Assembly: GCF_011045095.1 (NCBI RefSeq)
Contig: NZ_JAALDL010000013.1
Span: forward strand, 1 to 64,000
DNA length: 64,000 nucleotides
Source: Grimontia sedimenti
GTDB taxonomy: Bacteria; Pseudomonadota; Gammaproteobacteria; Enterobacterales; Vibrionaceae
Reading direction: 5' to 3'
A model generated the notes under the pieces. That model was not told the DNA's origin and ran no database searches. It saw only the letters and a program-made list of their open reading frames with translations. Of the stretch, positions 57,154 through 64,000 are shown one piece after another; within the stretch, counting starts at the first letter, position 1; each line of letters opens with the position of its first letter. The translations under genes and the position numbers were made by a program.

Positions 57154-58107
57154 TTATGTGTGACTTGGCTTTCGGTAAGGGGAGCCCATATTGTCAGAGC
57201 GCGTTTTTAGTAGAGGTAATATCCACATATATTGCTCTGGGTTTTTTAGTACCTGCTGCTCTATGAATATATTAAGCAACCTAGCATCATCTGACTCGTC
57301 ACCAGTTAATATAATGGGTTCGAATAGTTCCATTTCATAGTTTCCACTATCAATATTGAACGTTGCATACAGAGGGACAATTTTGGCTTGGCTAACTTTA
57401 GCTAACTTGTATAAGCCCGACATTGTTGCCTTAGTTGTACCAAAAAAATCCACAAATACGCTATGTTTTTCACCCAAATCCTCATCAGGTAAATAATACC
57501 CAAGATAGCCACTTCGGACAGCTTTTATAAATGGTTTAATACCTTGATTTCTCTCACAGACAGCCCCTCCGTATTGCACACGTTGTCTATGCATTAACCA
57601 GTCTAGAAGACTGTTTTTTTGTTTTTTGGCAAATGCAGCGACAGGTAGGCCATGAGACGCTAGGTAGATAGCTGGAACATCAATGGACCATGTATGAGGA
57701 ACAAGAAGAATGGTGTTATTCTGAGAGCTATTTTCTAGGTGATTCAAGCCATGAATTGTAACTCTATTATTAAGCCATTTTTTACTCCGAAGGGAGATTA
57801 GGGGAAATCTAAGCAAATAGCTGATAGCAATGCAAAATTGCTTTCTAAGAATAAACTCTCGCTCTGATTGGGACTTTTCTGGAAAGCATAACGAAAGGTT
57901 AACTCTAGTGCGGTGAACACTTCCTGACTTGCTCAAAGAAACAGCCCTGGACAATCCTAATGCCATGAATTTATGGATAACTGGCGGCAAAAGAGAGAAT
58001 AAAGCACCGAGAAACACGACAATCCACGTCCCCCAGTATTTTGGTGTCAAGTAACGCCAACTAAATGTTGGATTATACGTTTGTTGGTCTATTGGGGCTG
58101 GGCTCAT
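57154..58107 (-). CDS. lpxM: Lipid A secondary acyltransferase LpxM (MsbB)
   Basis: LpxM adds the last acyl chain to Kdo-lipid A. The 317-residue protein (E. coli 323) has PKYWGTWIVVF as N-terminal membrane anchor, VNLSLCFPEKSQSERE, the catalytic HX4D in LVPHTWSIDVPAIYLA, QGIKPFIKAVRSGYLGYYLPDEDLG and YMWILPLLKTR. I chose ATG 58107, 10 bases after the ugd stop; the open frame runs back into ugd to 58176. The DNA is moderately AT-rich. Confidence 0.92.
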   Translation of the reverse strand: MSPAPIDQQTYNPTFSWRYLTPKYWGTWIVVFLGALFSLLPPVIHKFMALGLSRAVSLSKSGSVHRTRVNLSLCFPEKSQSEREFILRKQFCIAISYLLRFPLISLRSKKWLNNRVTIHGLNHLENSSQNNTILLVPHTWSIDVPAIYLASHGLPVAAFAKKQKNSLLDWLMHRQRVQYGGAVCERNQGIKPFIKAVRSGYLGYYLPDEDLGEKHSVFVDFFGTTKATMSGLYKLAKVSQAKIVPLYATFNIDSGNYEMELFEPIILTGDESDDARLLNIFIEQQVLKNPEQYMWILPLLKTRSDNMGSPYRKPSHT

Positions 58108-58117
58108 GGGAACAACT

Positions 58118-59284
58118 TTAATCAGTACCAAAAAGGTCCCGAGTATATACTTTCTCAGCAACGTCTTGAAGAGCATCTGTCATGCGGTTCGATACGATAA
58201 CGTCAGATTGTTGCTTGAAAGCATCGATGTCGCGAACCACACGTGAGTTAAAGAAAAGCTCATCTTCGAGCACAGGTTCATAAACGATGACCTCTACACC
58301 TTTAGCTTTCAGCCGCTTCATAATGCCTTGCACCGATGATGCACGGAAGTTATCAGAACCCGCTTTCATGATTAGCCGGTAAATGCCAACAACCTTGGGT
58401 TGACGTTTTAAGATTGACTCTGAAACAAAATCCTTTCGTGTACGGTTAGCCTCGACGATAGCACCAATCATGTTGTTAGGAACTTTTTGGTAATTTGCCA
58501 GCAACTGCTTGGTGTCTTTAGGAAGACAGTAGCCACCATAGCCAAAGGACGGGTTGTTGTAATGGTTGCCGATACGAGGGTCTAGACACACTCCTTCAAT
58601 AATTTGCTTTGTATCTAAACCGTGTGCTTCGGCATAAGAGTCCAATTCATTGAAGTAAGCAACACGCATAGCCAGATATGTGTTGGAAAATAGCTTTACT
58701 GCTTCGGCTTCAGTCGAGTGAGTAAACAATACATCAATGTTCTCCTTGATAGCCCCTTCAATCAATAGATTGGCAAATTTCTCTGCGCGTTTGCTTTGCT
58801 CACCAACAATGATGCGCGAAGGATAAAGGTTATCCATAAGTGCCTTTCCCTCGCGCAGAAACTCTGGGGAGAATATGATATTATCGCTCTCGACCTCTTG
58901 CTTGATACGTGCTGTGTAGCCCACTGGTACCGTTGATTTGATGACCATTAGAGCATTGCTATTGTGATTCATCACATCACGTATTACCGATTCTACTGAA
59001 GAGGTATTGAAGTAATTTGTGTGAGGGTCGTAATCGGTCGGTGTTGCTATAACAACGAAGTCAGCATTTTTATATGCCAACTCTTTATCGGTAGTCGCAG
59101 TGAAGTTGAGGCTTCTGTTAGCCAGAAAGTCTTCGATTTCTGCGTCGGCAATCGGTGATTTCTGCTTATTGAGTAAAGCAATCTTCTCAGCATCGATGTC
59201 AAGCGCAACAACTTCATTGTTTTGTGCCAGCAACATAGCCATGGACAGGCCAACATAGCCTGTTCCAACAACTGCAATTTTCAA
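58118..59284 (-). CDS. ugd: UDP-glucose 6-dehydrogenase
   Basis: Ugd oxidises UDP-glucose to UDP-glucuronate, used for capsule, O-antigen or lipid A modification. The 388-residue protein (E. coli 388) has the NAD-binding [20 protein letters not shown], the [11 protein letters not shown] and [12 protein letters not shown] blocks, and the catalytic cysteine in [16 protein letters not shown]. The start is TTG at 59284, six bases after GAGGTG; no ATG fits. It precedes lpxM by 10 bases. Confidence 0.95.
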   Translation of the reverse strand: MKIAVVGTGYVGLSMAMLLAQNNEVVALDIDAEKIALLNKQKSPIADAEIEDFLANRSLNFTATTDKELAYKNADFVVIATPTDYDPHTNYFNTSSVESVIRDVMNHNSNALMVIKSTVPVGYTARIKQEVESDNIIFSPEFLREGKALMDNLYPSRIIVGEQSKRAEKFANLLIEGAIKENIDVLFTHSTEAEAVKLFSNTYLAMRVAYFNELDSYAEAHGLDTKQIIEGVCLDPRIGNHYNNPSFGYGGYCLPKDTKQLLANYQKVPNNMIGAIVEANRTRKDFVSESILKRQPKVVGIYRLIMKAGSDNFRASSVQGIMKRLKAKGVEVIVYEPVLEDELFFNSRVVRDIDAFKQQSDVIVSNRMTDALQDVAEKVYTRDLFGTD

Positions 59285-59348
59285 TTCTTCACCTCGTTGT
59301 GAAAGACAAAACAAACTAAAAAAACCAACAAGTAAAACCCAGATTTTC

Positions 59349-60293
59349 TTAAGTATTGAGAGCTAGCATATATTCAGCAACACCTTCCGCTACTGTCTTA
59401 AAGTCATGTGGATAACCCGCTGCGCGAACTTTGGTGAGATCTGCCTGAGTGTAAGCCTGGTAGCGGCCTTTCAGATGGTCTGGGAATGGGATTTCTTCCA
59501 CTTCGCCTTGACCATGGTGCTTGATCACAGCGTCTGCAACCGCGCGGAAAGGTTCTGCGCGACCGGTACCGCAGTTGAAGATGCCTGATTTGCTGTTTTG
59601 CCAGAACCAGATGTTCATCTTGCACACGTCACCAACATATACGAAATCACGCTTGAAGGTGTCGCTGCCTTCGAACAGTTTCGGGTTTTGGCCGTCTTTG
59701 ATTTGATTATTCAGGTGGAAAGCCACAGACGCCATGCTGCCTTTGTGGTTCTCACGTGGACCATAAACGTTGAAGTAACGGAAACCAGTGATTTGAGACA
59801 GTGTCTCACCATGTGCTTCAGCGTCAGCCCAAATGCGACGAACGTAATTGTCGAACAGCTGCTTGGAATAACCGTAAACGTTCAGTGCGCCTTCGTATTG
59901 TGGCTCTTCGATGAAGTCGTGGTCGCGGCCGCCGTAAGTTGCAGCCGATGATGCGTAGAGGAATGGAATTTCACGCTCGAGACAGTAATGCAGCAACTCT
60001 TTTGAATACTCATAGTTGTTGAGCATCATGTACTTGCCGTCCCACTCAGTGGTTGCAGAGCACGCACCTTCGTGGAATACCGCTTCGATAGGACCGAAAT
60101 CGTCACCCGCCATGATTTGCGCGATGAAGTCTTCTTTGTCCATGTAATCAGCGATATTCAGGTCAACCAGATTCACGAATTTGGTGCCGTCTTTCAGGTT
60201 ATCAACCACCAGAATGTCGTTGTAACCTTGTTCGTTCAGCGCTTTAACCAGATTGCTGCCGATCATGCCGGCGCCGCCAGTCACTATAATCAT
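59349..60293 (-). CDS. hldD: ADP-L-glycero-D-manno-heptose 6-epimerase
   Basis: HldD (RfaD) makes ADP-L-glycero-D-manno-heptose, donor for WaaF and the other heptosyltransferase nearby. The 314-residue SDR-family protein has [18 protein letters not shown], the [18 protein letters not shown] loop with the family serine, and [15 protein letters not shown] carries the Tyr/Lys catalytic pair. I chose ATG 60293; the frame is open to 60338. It marks the right border of the LPS cluster. Confidence 0.97.
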   Translation of the reverse strand: MIIVTGGAGMIGSNLVKALNEQGYNDILVVDNLKDGTKFVNLVDLNIADYMDKEDFIAQIMAGDDFGPIEAVFHEGACSATTEWDGKYMMLNNYEYSKELLHYCLEREIPFLYASSAATYGGRDHDFIEEPQYEGALNVYGYSKQLFDNYVRRIWADAEAHGETLSQITGFRYFNVYGPRENHKGSMASVAFHLNNQIKDGQNPKLFEGSDTFKRDFVYVGDVCKMNIWFWQNSKSGIFNCGTGRAEPFRAVADAVIKHHGQGEVEEIPFPDHLKGRYQAYTQADLTKVRAAGYPHDFKTVAEGVAEYMLALNT

Positions 60294-60316
60294 ATCTTTA
60301 CCTAAATTCTGTTGAC

Positions 60317-60349
60317 CTGAATTATGAGAAGACCCCACCAGTAATTCAG
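60317..60349. promoter_or_regulatory. Inverted repeat in hldD/TetR divergent region
   Basis: CTGAATTA (60317-60324) pairs with TAATTCAG (60342-60349), 17 bases apart, in the 107-base region between divergent hldD and the TetR gene. It might be an operator of the TetR protein; evidence is positional only. Confidence 0.3.
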
Positions 60350-60400
60350 TGAGGCTATGGTAATATTTCCCTTTCTGGGCTTGAGGATAGCAGTTTAACC

Positions 60401-61063
60401 ATGAAAACCCGTGATCGCATTATTCATTCAGCGCTAGCGCTCTTCAACGAGCAGGGTGAGCCAAACGTCACCACTAATCATATTGCTGCCGATCTAGGGA
60501 TCAGCCCCGGAAATCTGTATTACCACTTCCGTAATAAGGAAGAGATTATACACAGCATTTTCGATCAATACGCGCTCGATCTTTCAATGGGTTTTCAGCC
60601 AGAAGTGCCAGCGGAATCTGACGAACAGCGACTGCTTGCATACCTTGATGCCACCTTCCAACTGATGTGGCGATACCGTTTCTTCTACGCCAATCTGCCC
60701 GATATCCTAAGTCGCGATGCCGAGCTTCAGAATAAATATCTGGAGGCACAGCAGGCATTGAAAGCCAATCTCTTTGCAATGTTAAGCCGCTTTCGTGAAA
60801 CGGGATGGCTGGATATGGACGATGAAGCGCTGCAATCGCTGTGCAGCACGCTGAAACTTGTCGCGTCGAGTTGGATATTCTATCAAAGCGCGCAGTCACC
60901 ACAGGCAAAGGTGACGCCAGTGGTGATTTATCAGGGCGTGCTGCAAATCCTCAAAATGGTGTCACCGATGACAACTGATAAAGGCAGGGCAGTGGTATCA
61001 GGCTTGATTGGGCACTATCGCGAACAAATGGAAAGCACCAAGGCGGCTTCCGACTCAGCGTGA
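60401..61063 (+). CDS. TetR/AcrR family transcriptional regulator
   Basis: A 220-residue protein with an N-terminal TetR helix-turn-helix (about 1-60: [41 protein letters not shown]) and a helical C-terminal ligand domain (about 70-200) with several Trp/Tyr residues. Targets and ligand are unknown. It is divergent from hldD and 177 bases before kbl, so either may be controlled by it. Confidence 0.9.
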   Translation: MKTRDRIIHSALALFNEQGEPNVTTNHIAADLGISPGNLYYHFRNKEEIIHSIFDQYALDLSMGFQPEVPAESDEQRLLAYLDATFQLMWRYRFFYANLPDILSRDAELQNKYLEAQQALKANLFAMLSRFRETGWLDMDDEALQSLCSTLKLVASSWIFYQSAQSPQAKVTPVVIYQGVLQILKMVSPMTTDKGRAVVSGLIGHYREQMESTKAASDSA

Positions 61064-61240
61064 TCGAGCACAATAAGATGTACTAATTCAATAGACGCGA
61101 CCTTCCTCAGAACTCTATCATCTACATTCTTTCTAATATGTCATACTGTAAGCTGGGTGTTATTTAGACACTTTAGCTTTCAGTGGTGCAATAATCATAT
61201 TGATATCAACCTGTTCCTGTTTCCATCGATGGAGTAAGCG

Positions 61241-62437
61241 ATGACTGCCGCTTTTTACCAGCAAATCCGCCAGCAGCTTGAAGAAGTAAAAGCTGAAGGC
61301 CTGTACAAAGATGAACGTGTGATCACGTCAGCCCAAAAGGCGAACATCTCAGTAACGTCCGGTGACGAAGTGCTGAACTTCTGTGCCAACAACTATCTGG
61401 GTCTGGCTAACCACCCTGCGCTGATTGAAGCGGCAAAAGCAGGAATGGATGAGCACGGCTTCGGCATGGCGTCGGTGCGCTTTATCTGCGGCACTCAAGA
61501 CTCGCACAAGGTATTGGAAGAAAAGCTTTCCGCCTTCCTCGGTATGGAAGACACCATCCTCTACTCTTCTTGCTTCGATGCAAACGCGGGCCTGTTTGAA
61601 ACCATTTTGGGTGCAGAAGATGCGATCATTTCCGATGCGCTGAACCACGCTTCTATCATCGACGGAGTACGTTTGTGTAAAGCGATGCGCTTCCGCTATG
61701 CCAACAACAATATGGAAGAGCTGGAGCAACAGCTGATTGCGGCGAAAGAAAAAGGTGCTCGCAATACACTGATCGTGACAGACGGTGTGTTCTCCATGGA
61801 CGGTGTGGTCGCAAACCTGCCTGCTATCTGCGATCTGGCAGAAAAATACGGCGCGCTGGTGATGGTGGATGACTCTCATGCCGTGGGCTTTATGGGTGCA
61901 AACGGCCGTGGTACCCACGAATACCATGACGTGATTGACCGTATCGACATCATCACCGGCACCTTGGGTAAAGCGATGGGCGGCGCGTCGGGCGGTTACA
62001 CGTCAGGCAAGAAAGAAGTGATTGACTGGCTGCGTCAGCGCTCACGTCCTTACCTGTTCTCGAACTCACTGGCACCAGCGATTGTTTCAGCGTCTATCCG
62101 TGTGATTGACCTGCTGGCAGAAAGCGGCGATCTGCGTGACAAACTGTGGGACAACGCCAACCATTTCCGTGCCCGTATGAGCGAAGCTGGCTTTACGCTG
62201 GCAGGTGCTGACCATGCCATCATTCCAGTGATGCTGGGTGATGCAAAAGTGGCGGGCGAATTTGCAGAGCGCATGATGAAAGAAGGTATCTACGTGGTAG
62301 GTTTCTCCTTCCCTGTGGTACCGAAAGGTCAGGCGCGTATTCGCACCCAAATGTCAGCGGCACACAGCCGTGAGCAACTGGACAAGGCAATCGACGCCTT
62401 TATCAAAGTCGGCAAAGACATGGGTCTGATTGGATAA
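61241..62437 (+). CDS. kbl: 2-Amino-3-ketobutyrate coenzyme A ligase
   Basis: Kbl (glycine C-acetyltransferase) cleaves 2-amino-3-ketobutyrate with CoA into glycine and acetyl-CoA. The 398-residue PLP enzyme has [47 protein letters not shown] and the PLP lysine in [14 protein letters not shown]. The ATG follows GGAG. It is coupled to tdh, the enzyme that makes its unstable substrate. Confidence 0.97.
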   Translation: MTAAFYQQIRQQLEEVKAEGLYKDERVITSAQKANISVTSGDEVLNFCANNYLGLANHPALIEAAKAGMDEHGFGMASVRFICGTQDSHKVLEEKLSAFLGMEDTILYSSCFDANAGLFETILGAEDAIISDALNHASIIDGVRLCKAMRFRYANNNMEELEQQLIAAKEKGARNTLIVTDGVFSMDGVVANLPAICDLAEKYGALVMVDDSHAVGFMGANGRGTHEYHDVIDRIDIITGTLGKAMGGASGGYTSGKKEVIDWLRQRSRPYLFSNSLAPAIVSASIRVIDLLAESGDLRDKLWDNANHFRARMSEAGFTLAGADHAIIPVMLGDAKVAGEFAERMMKEGIYVVGFSFPVVPKGQARIRTQMSAAHSREQLDKAIDAFIKVGKDMGLIG

Positions 62438-62443
62438 GCAACG

Positions 62444-63484
62444 ATGACGAACAAAATGAAAGCGCTGGCAAAACTGAAAGCAGAACCAGGGATCTGGATG
62501 ACAGAAACCGAGCTGCCAGAGCTGGGTCACAATGACCTGCTGATCAAAATCCGTAAAACGGCGATTTGCGGCACTGATGTGCATATTTACAACTGGGATG
62601 AATGGTCACAAAAGACCATTCCTGTACCTATGGTTGTTGGGCACGAGTACGTGGGCGAAGTGGTTGGCATCGGCCAGGAAGTGCGTGGTTTTTCCATTGG
62701 CGACCGCGTTTCTGGTGAAGGTCACATCACTTGTGGCCACTGTCGTAACTGCCGTGCTGGTCGTACGCACCTTTGCCGCAACACCATTGGTGTGGGCGTA
62801 AACCGTGAAGGAGCGTTTGCTGAGTATCTGGTGATCCCAGCATTTAATGCATTCAAAATCCCGGGAGACATTTCAGACGATTTAGCTTCTATCTTCGACC
62901 CATTCGGTAACGCGGTTCACACAGCGCTGTCTTTTGATCTTGTTGGTGAAGATGTCCTGATCACCGGTGCTGGCCCAATCGGGATCATGGCGGCAGCAGT
63001 CGCGAAACATGTGGGTGCGCGCCATGTAGTTATCACGGATGTGAACGAATATCGTCTGGATCTTGCCCGCAAGATGGGTGTGACCCGTGCGGTGAATGTG
63101 GCAGAAGAAAAACTGGAAGACGTGATGTCAGAACTTGGCATGCGAGAAGGCTTCGATGTGGGCCTTGAGATGTCCGGTAATCCGTCTGCTTTCAACGGCA
63201 TGCTTCAAACCATGAACCACGGTGGTCGCATTGCGCTGTTGGGTATTCCACCGTCAGACATGGGTATCGACTGGAATCAGGTGATCTTCAAAGGTCTGGT
63301 GATTAAAGGTATCTATGGCCGCGAAATGTTTGAAACCTGGTACAAGATGGCAAGCCTGATCCAATCTGGTCTGGATTTAAGCCCAATCATCACGCACCAC
63401 TACAGTGTGGAAGACTTCCAGAAAGGCTTTGACGTGATTTGCTCTGGGCAGTCGGGTAAAGTTATCCTCGATTGGACCAAGTAA
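62444..63484 (+). CDS. tdh: L-threonine 3-dehydrogenase
   Basis: Tdh oxidises threonine to 2-amino-3-ketobutyrate with NAD+. The 346-residue zinc alcohol dehydrogenase has [15 protein letters not shown] (catalytic zinc), [12 protein letters not shown], structural zinc cysteines in [18 protein letters not shown] and the NAD site [17 protein letters not shown]. The start may be ATG 62444 or ATG 62456, which matches E. coli MKALSKLKAE; only the first has a purine-rich stretch before it. Six bases separate it from kbl. Confidence 0.97.
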   Translation: MTNKMKALAKLKAEPGIWMTETELPELGHNDLLIKIRKTAICGTDVHIYNWDEWSQKTIPVPMVVGHEYVGEVVGIGQEVRGFSIGDRVSGEGHITCGHCRNCRAGRTHLCRNTIGVGVNREGAFAEYLVIPAFNAFKIPGDISDDLASIFDPFGNAVHTALSFDLVGEDVLITGAGPIGIMAAAVAKHVGARHVVITDVNEYRLDLARKMGVTRAVNVAEEKLEDVMSELGMREGFDVGLEMSGNPSAFNGMLQTMNHGGRIALLGIPPSDMGIDWNQVIFKGLVIKGIYGREMFETWYKMASLIQSGLDLSPIITHHYSVEDFQKGFDVICSGQSGKVILDWTK

Positions 63485-63507
63485 TCGTCGTTAGTTGCTT
63501 GAATTTT

Positions 63508-63530
63508 AAAACCCGCTTCGGCGGGTTTTT
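63508..63530. terminator. Bidirectional terminator tdh / yibQ
   Basis: AAAACCCGC (63508-63516) pairs with GCGGGTTTT (63521-63529) over TTCG, between convergent genes. Confidence 0.92.
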
Positions 63531-64000
63531 TATTGCCTGAGTGCCAGTGAGATTGGCACCAGTTCTACTTCTTTTTGAAGCTCAGGAAGTTGTGCTTGTA
63601 AGGTTTCAAGCGTTACCGGGAAGGGGTGTGCAATCACCACAGCAACACCGCGTCGCTTGGCTTGTTGTACGGCAAGTTTGAGCTGGTTTTCGATAAAGGC
63701 TTCATTGGGGAAATGGTCAAGAAATACATGTCGGCGATTGGTGGCGAGACCATGCTCGCGGGCAATCCGCTGGGCGACGGTTTTTGGCGTGGTGCGGCTA
63801 TCGATAAAGCCAATCTCACGCTCTTCAAGAAGCTCCATGATCCAATGCATGGGCGCCTTATGTTGGGTTAGCAGGCTACCCATATGGTTATTGACAGCTA
63901 CAACTTGCGGAACGCGATACAGTGCCTCTTTCACTGAGCCCTGCATTTCCTTTTTACTCATGGCAAGCGTCAGTGAATTAGGCTCTTGCGGCGTGCCATC
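63530..64000 (-). CDS. Divergent polysaccharide deacetylase family protein (YibQ-like), 5' end missing
   Basis: The frame is open to the window edge, giving 156 residues of the C-terminal part. Features of the YibQ/DUF610 divergent polysaccharide deacetylases are VPQVVAVNNHMGSLLTQ, EREIGFIDSRTTPKTVA, HVFLDH and a late VVIAHPFPVTLETL. Enzymatic activity of this family is not well established; several members are periplasmic. In E. coli yibQ lies with gpmM and envC, not far from kbl-tdh, which fits. The N-terminus and signal peptide lie beyond base 64000. Confidence 0.88.
   Translation of the reverse strand, partial: DGTPQEPNSLTLAMSKKEMQGSVKEALYRVPQVVAVNNHMGSLLTQHKAPMHWIMELLEEREIGFIDSRTTPKTVAQRIAREHGLATNRRHVFLDHFPNEAFIENQLKLAVQQAKRRGVAVVIAHPFPVTLETLQAQLPELQKEVELVPISLALRQ

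Overview
This window looks like a contiguous piece of core chromosome from a gammaproteobacterium of the family Vibrionaceae. Gene order supports this: ftsYEX-rpoH, glpEGR/glpD, ubiCA-plsB-lexA, nfuA-gntX-bioH, ompR-envZ, recG-trmH-spoT-rpoZ-gmk, rph-pyrE-slmA-dut-coaBC-radC-rpmBG-mutM-coaD, an LPS-core cluster between coaD and hldD, then kbl-tdh. Most of the DNA looks close to 50 percent G+C by eye, which suggests a Grimontia-, Enterovibrio- or Salinivibrio-like genome more than a typical Vibrio. The genus is inference only.

Layout. 1-3.8 kb: cell division and secretion (ftsY partial, ftsE, ftsX) and the heat-shock sigma factor rpoH. 4.1-7.8 kb: glycerol-3-phosphate genes, with glpR broken by a frameshift. 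7.9-13.3 kb: a FliL-like protein, ubiCA, plsB and lexA with two SOS boxes. 13.7-21.4 kb: a complete aa3-type cytochrome c oxidase cluster (coxB with a fused cytochrome c domain, coxA, cox11, coxC, a DUF2909 protein, SURF1, a Sco-like protein, heme A and heme O synthases). It lies between lexA and dinF, which are neighbours in E. coli; dinF has its own SOS-box candidate. 23.4-31.9 kb: nfuA, gntX, bioH, two hypothetical genes, a 165-bp MITE-like element, tex, greB and ompR-envZ. 32.1-43.1 kb: a small GntR regulator, recG, trmH, spoT (frameshifted), rpoZ, gmk, yicC, rph, pyrE, a small secreted twin-CX8C protein, slmA and dut. 43.1-47.9 kb: coaBC, radC, rpmB, rpmG (only 55 codons), a membrane-anchored hypothetical, mutM and coaD. 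47.9-60.3 kb: LPS core/lipid A genes (several glycosyltransferases, waaA, waaF, kdkA, a broken waaL-like ligase gene, lpxM, ugd, hldD), with the AT-richest DNA at 54.8-57.1 kb. 60.4-64 kb: a TetR regulator, kbl-tdh and the 3' part of a YibQ-like gene.

Three genes (glpR, spoT, waaL) are each interrupted by what looks like a one-base deletion in or beside a short homopolymer. Restoring one base gives exactly the expected full-length protein in glpR and spoT. This shared pattern suggests sequencing or assembly error at least as much as biology, so I flag it without treating it as gene loss.

I see no phage, CRISPR array, rRNA or tRNA gene, and no complete insertion sequence. The least-explained items are the 80-residue secreted protein with a duplicated CX8C module and an 11-bp direct-repeat promoter (41.4-41.7 kb), the 165-bp inverted-repeat element at 26.6 kb, the perfect 19-bp inverted repeat before ubiC, the Sco-like protein in the cox cluster, and the private SOS box of dinF.
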